Shown: in pieces, positions 60,369 to 64,000 of the stretch
Layout of the letters: each line of letters starts with the position of its first letter
How positions within the stretch are numbered: position 1 is the stretch's first letter
Assembly: GCA_009192285.1 (NCBI GenBank)
Contig: WBVU01000005.1
Location: 1,940,731-2,004,730 of the forward strand
DNA length: 64,000 nt
Origin: Morchella semilibera
Taxonomy: Eukaryota > Ascomycota > Pezizomycetes > Pezizales > Morchellaceae
Direction of reading: 5' to 3'
The notes under the pieces: model-generated
What the model was told of the DNA's origin: nothing
The model's input: the letters and a program-made list of their open reading frames with translations, nothing else
Databases searched by the model: none
Made by a program: the position numbers and the translations under genes

Positions 60369-63300
60369 ACTTACCCACACACTCGTAGTACGGTCGACTC
60401 GGAAAGTTCCCGAGTGGGGGTAGCCACATGTAGTTGTAGCTAGTTAAATTCAAGATGTAGGTTAATGTAACCGCTCCTCACCAGACGTGCTGAGACCCAA
60501 CATCATGCAGATAATGTAAAATTACTCTTTAACTTTTATAATAACTAAACCCATTTACTCGAATAAATACTAGTACTATGGACCCATATTCCAAGTAATA
60601 TGGAGGTCATCACTAAAAATGCAGATATAGAATCTCTTTAACCGGAACCACCGAGAGAATATCATTGCCTAAATAATAACCACACGGACCTCACATGTTA
60701 GAGAATATTCTTGCCGCGCATTACTACAGTAATGGGGAGAATCAAATTAATGAAGACACCCACGGATATAATGTTAATAAAGCCCAGACAACTCAATATA
60801 ATAGCCGATTCGTTTTTGAGGCAAGAGCGGGTGTAACATATCCTATTAAGATGTGGTATTTAATTGCGTTACGGGCACCTCATACCCATCAAAGGGTCTC
60901 AAGGGCCACAATGCATAAATAAAAGTAGTAAGACTGCGCACGCTTCTTTCGAGTACATATCTAACGCGGACCAGGTCCAAGGCTTGGTTGGATATCTCTA
61001 AAGCCGGGACTTGTTGGTAGCTGATGCCATTATTTCATTGCCCACTTGGCCATTTCCACGGGGTATCCAAAACCCAATGTTTAAGGATTAAGCTCGATCA
61101 CGGCACTTGTAAGCGTGGAGGCACAAATAGGTGAGATCGCAAACTCGAGGCGCCGCGAAGACGTCTGTAGAAGCTCGATCTGACCGATTATCAAAACCCC
61201 GCTTCTCAAAGCTGCCGGGCTGTGCACCCGATTGACACTGCATCTCTTATGATAACAGTCAAAGTTCTTATCCAATAATCAAGGTGAAAGGTATCGTAGT
61301 GTTTCATGATTGTGTTTACTCTGAAGGGCATCGTGAAATCCAATTATTGTAGATAGCTCTGGTATTGTTAGCGAAAGACTAAGTCCAAGTTAGGGTCCTG
61401 CCCCAGATTTTTTAGCCCATTTGAAAATTCCATCAAACGGTGAAACAGACACTCAGGGCCGAGCCGAGCGGAGTCAAATGTGAGCTTGACCTAATGAGCC
61501 CATGCAATCGAAACCGAATTTAATGTCAGGGTAGGTGTGACTTGCTTCTCAATTAGCTTGGTTATCGAGTGAAAACTTTGGAGTAAGAATAGTTCATAGC
61601 CTTTCCGCGGTAACCAAACACAATTAATATGATCTAGCGAACGCATCAGTTTCTCCTGCAGGCGTTGAACCTGTAACTGACACCTGGCAAACACATCCAG
61701 TTGTGGTTTTCCACGTTAAACAACAACGAAGGGCCCCACGGAAGGCAACCAGGCTTTTCTCCCAACTAGTACGATAACGATAAGGCCAGAAATATTAATT
61801 GAGTTGACTCCTCGCCAGAATTTGTCATGTGATTAAACCAGTGACAAATAATTGATTATATAATCTGCTATTGAAGCGGCTGTTTCACCTCCCACGGATT
61901 TGGCTGAGTAAGAACCCCGGAGGTCCCTAGGTGCTTGGTAGGTACAAAACAAAGCTGCGGCTCAAAAGACCTTAGAAGGTTAGAACTTATTAATGCCAAC
62001 AAACTACATGTAAGCTTAGTGAACAGCGAAGGCCTAACTCTAAGGGTCTAAATTGGCCGCAGCTGGCCAGGGTCTTCGATGTCATGGTTGTTCCTTTGGG
62101 TTTCTGAAGTACCAACATAGTATAGTGGATACCTCATGAATTCCGTATTAATATTGCTTAAGATCACCATTCAACTTGATATAGAGTAAGGATTCAACCA
62201 GAGCGATTTATATCTTGGCACTCGGAAAAACCTTTCCCCGCTACGGAGATATTATATAAATGCGGCTCTGCTGCTGTACCAACGGTTTTGCTGTTTCTCG
62301 GCAGCAGCAAGAAGAAGGTTTCTCGGCTATTTGTTTGCGTCATTTCTTTGCTTTTTTTTTTCCACAGCCCGGATCTCAGTGCGCTTTTTTGATGCCATCC
62401 ACCTTGTAGTATTTGAGTATCTGAGCTCTAATATCTATTCATTCTCGCCTTGGTACTTATGTGGTAGACATGAAGCTCTACCTCTTTTCTTTTTTCGGTT
62501 TAGATATGCGATAGGCGCCGCAGCATATGATAAGACAGAGTCATACTACAGATAGTCTGGAAAACAGCGTCGGCCCGTGATCTGAATATGTATCTTTGGT
62601 GGTGTAACAGAATGCATGCAGTTCTCAGCAGGGAAAGAATATCGGATGCGTGCAGCCGTAAGAGAAAAGCACACACGTACACTGTATTCATTCCTTCCAT
62701 ACAAACTGCAGTTCGCAAGATCCACCACATCTTCTAGGAAATTCCTTGCGTTCCTTTGTTTTCCTTGAGTGAAAAGAGGAAAAGCAACACTAAGACATGA
62801 TCTCTTCAAATTCTTCTGCGCGTTTCTTTCGTTACTACATGTAGTGTTGGTATTTTCTTTTTGTTTCCCGTTTTTCTTTTCTTTTCCTTTCCTTTCTTTT
62901 CTTTCGACACGACCCCACGGTCCATTACATCGTTACATGCGATCGTGGATGTAAAGTTGACCACCAGTTCAAGAGCAGAGTATTACTGCATAATATATTT
63001 GTTTTTTCTCCTTTACCGTAAGGAACGGGAACTCCAGTAGGTGTGGTTGTCTGTGGCTGGTGACGGAGCATGTACCGACAGTCATACCTTCCTTATGTTA
63101 TTTATCACTGGTGGTTGACAAACGCCATACACCTGCATCGAAAAACGGTGGCGGGTAAACAATTATTGTCGCGATAACCGTGCGCCCCATACATAGTTCT
63201 ATATAACTGTTCGGATCCATGCTTCCACCACTGAAGTAGTCCTGCAGATGATGAGTCCACTATTTATTGCGTCTATTTTACTTCCGTCAATACGAGCGCC

Positions 63301-63699
63301 GGTTACCAATGGTAATCCTTTGTATTGTGTTATAGCGGGGTGAGAAATAGGATGTGTTGGCGGAAGAGATGCTGCTGGGCTGAGGTTTAAGCAAGGTTTG
63401 ATGGATCACTAGCCACACACACGTTTTTCCAACACTGCCAAGCGGCATCCAAAGCTCGGCCGCTGCCAAAATTTTTGTTGTGGTTGCACCTGAGCTTCTG
63501 GTAATACCCTAACCCTTAGAGCATATGCACCTCCCCACCCACTACAACCACACCCGCAGGCTTCTTCCGGGTCGTTGCGAAAACCATTTTAGCGGGCCAG
63601 AAAGCGGCAGCCCTGCTCATAGGCATACATGTAGGCAAAGGCTCGTGTGAAGATAGGCTTCCTGTCTCAACTACACCCCGTCCACCGTTCTGCTGTTCG

Positions 63700-63960
63700 A
63701 TCGTCTCGCGTACTTGGGTAGCCGCTACCTACTCCAACATATTATTTCCTAACCCTCGTTCTCCTCTCGCACACTCTCTTACCCTCTTCCTCCTCTTTCT
63801 TCCCTCCTCTTTACACTCTTCCTCTTTACACTCTTCCTGTTCTCTCTCCCCTCCCCACACCATACACAACACAACACATCGCTCTCTCCTGAGCCCTGCG
63901 TATTTGTGTTCACGTTCGCGTCCATTTTATCCTTGGCCCCCCCATTGAAACTAAAAAAAA
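63700..63960 (+). promoter_or_regulatory. pyrimidine-rich tract, possible promoter/leader of a gene beyond the right edge
   Basis: The + strand shows long CT/TCC runs from about 63755 to 63850, resembling the leader upstream of 14610. A + strand gene starting shortly after 64000 is a reasonable inference but unseen. Confidence 0.3.
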
Positions 63961-64000
63961 AAAAAATACCCAAAAATACATAGTCATCAAGACTACCGCT

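Larger units (their letters stand above)
57224..64000. other. gene-poor region to the right edge, 6.8 kb
   Basis: No gene could be supported on either strand. Present are ACATGTA palindromes (59382, 59850, 60428, 62006, 62830, 63631), a 17-bp perfect inverted repeat (60306-60368), T/C-rich stretches at 62860-62905 and 63700-63960, and short frames (58816-59055, 60695-60922) without a recognisable domain. Confidence 0.5.

Noticed and set aside
60695-60922. 75-codon + strand frame
   Set aside because: AT-rich, no recognisable motif, no promoter features.
61640-61720. B-box-like GGTTCAACGCC with a pairing T-arm on the - strand
   Set aside because: No convincing A-box or acceptor stem; could be chance.

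Overview
The window is nuclear DNA of a filamentous ascomycete (Pezizomycotina-type). Genes are split by many short GT-AG introns, mostly 47-126 nt, with CTNAY-like branch sites. Several upstream leaders are pyrimidine rich. The gene families (Puf3, tuberin, Cse1, Mis6/CENP-I, a GH3-GNAT fusion, Tdp1, a DUF1640 protein) are standard for such fungi, and an interstitial TTAGGG tract matches the usual fungal telomere repeat. I cannot name the species or class. All functions below come from reading translated exons by eye; no database search was possible.

Layout. 1-1706: 3' part of MTO1 (mitochondrial tRNA wobble-uridine modification), + strand. 3734-7197: PUF3-type Pumilio RNA-binding protein, - strand, converging on MTO1. 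7198-14609: long gene-poor stretch with microsatellites. 14610-15158: small single-pass membrane protein of unknown role. 18014-22904: TSC2 (tuberin, GAP for Rheb), - strand, divergent from CSE1 (24371-27869), the exportin that recycles importin-alpha. 28467-29599: DUF1640/MCUR1-like mitochondrial membrane protein. 30274-31365: peroxisomal delta3,delta2-enoyl-CoA isomerase ending in a PTS1-like HKL. 32385-34577: TDP1, - strand, with a broken frame near its N-terminus. 35838-38984: a nine-exon GH3 (NagZ-like) protein with two C-terminal GNAT domains and degraded GH3 active-site motifs, - strand. 41256-44238: fifteen-exon Mis6/CENP-I inner-kinetochore gene, + strand. 45267-45612: 85-residue serine palmitoyltransferase small-subunit-like protein, - strand. 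51739-53175: short-chain dehydrogenase with a 14-nt micro-exon, - strand. 55517-57223: F-box/WD40 protein, - strand. 57224-64000: no recognised gene; the right end is a pyrimidine tract that may lead into a + strand gene outside the window.

Most genes are unlinked housekeeping functions and do not form a cluster. The sequence-level features most worth checking are the GH3-GNAT fusion with a lost catalytic loop, the two compensating frame breaks in TDP1, near-Puf3 sites downstream of two mitochondrial genes close to the PUF3 gene, several long perfect hairpins (one directly after the PUF3 stop codon), the 14-nt micro-exon, and a palindromic TACATGTA-type word scattered through the intergenic DNA. 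I found no convincing new multigene system; the GH3-GNAT gene is the best candidate for new biochemistry.
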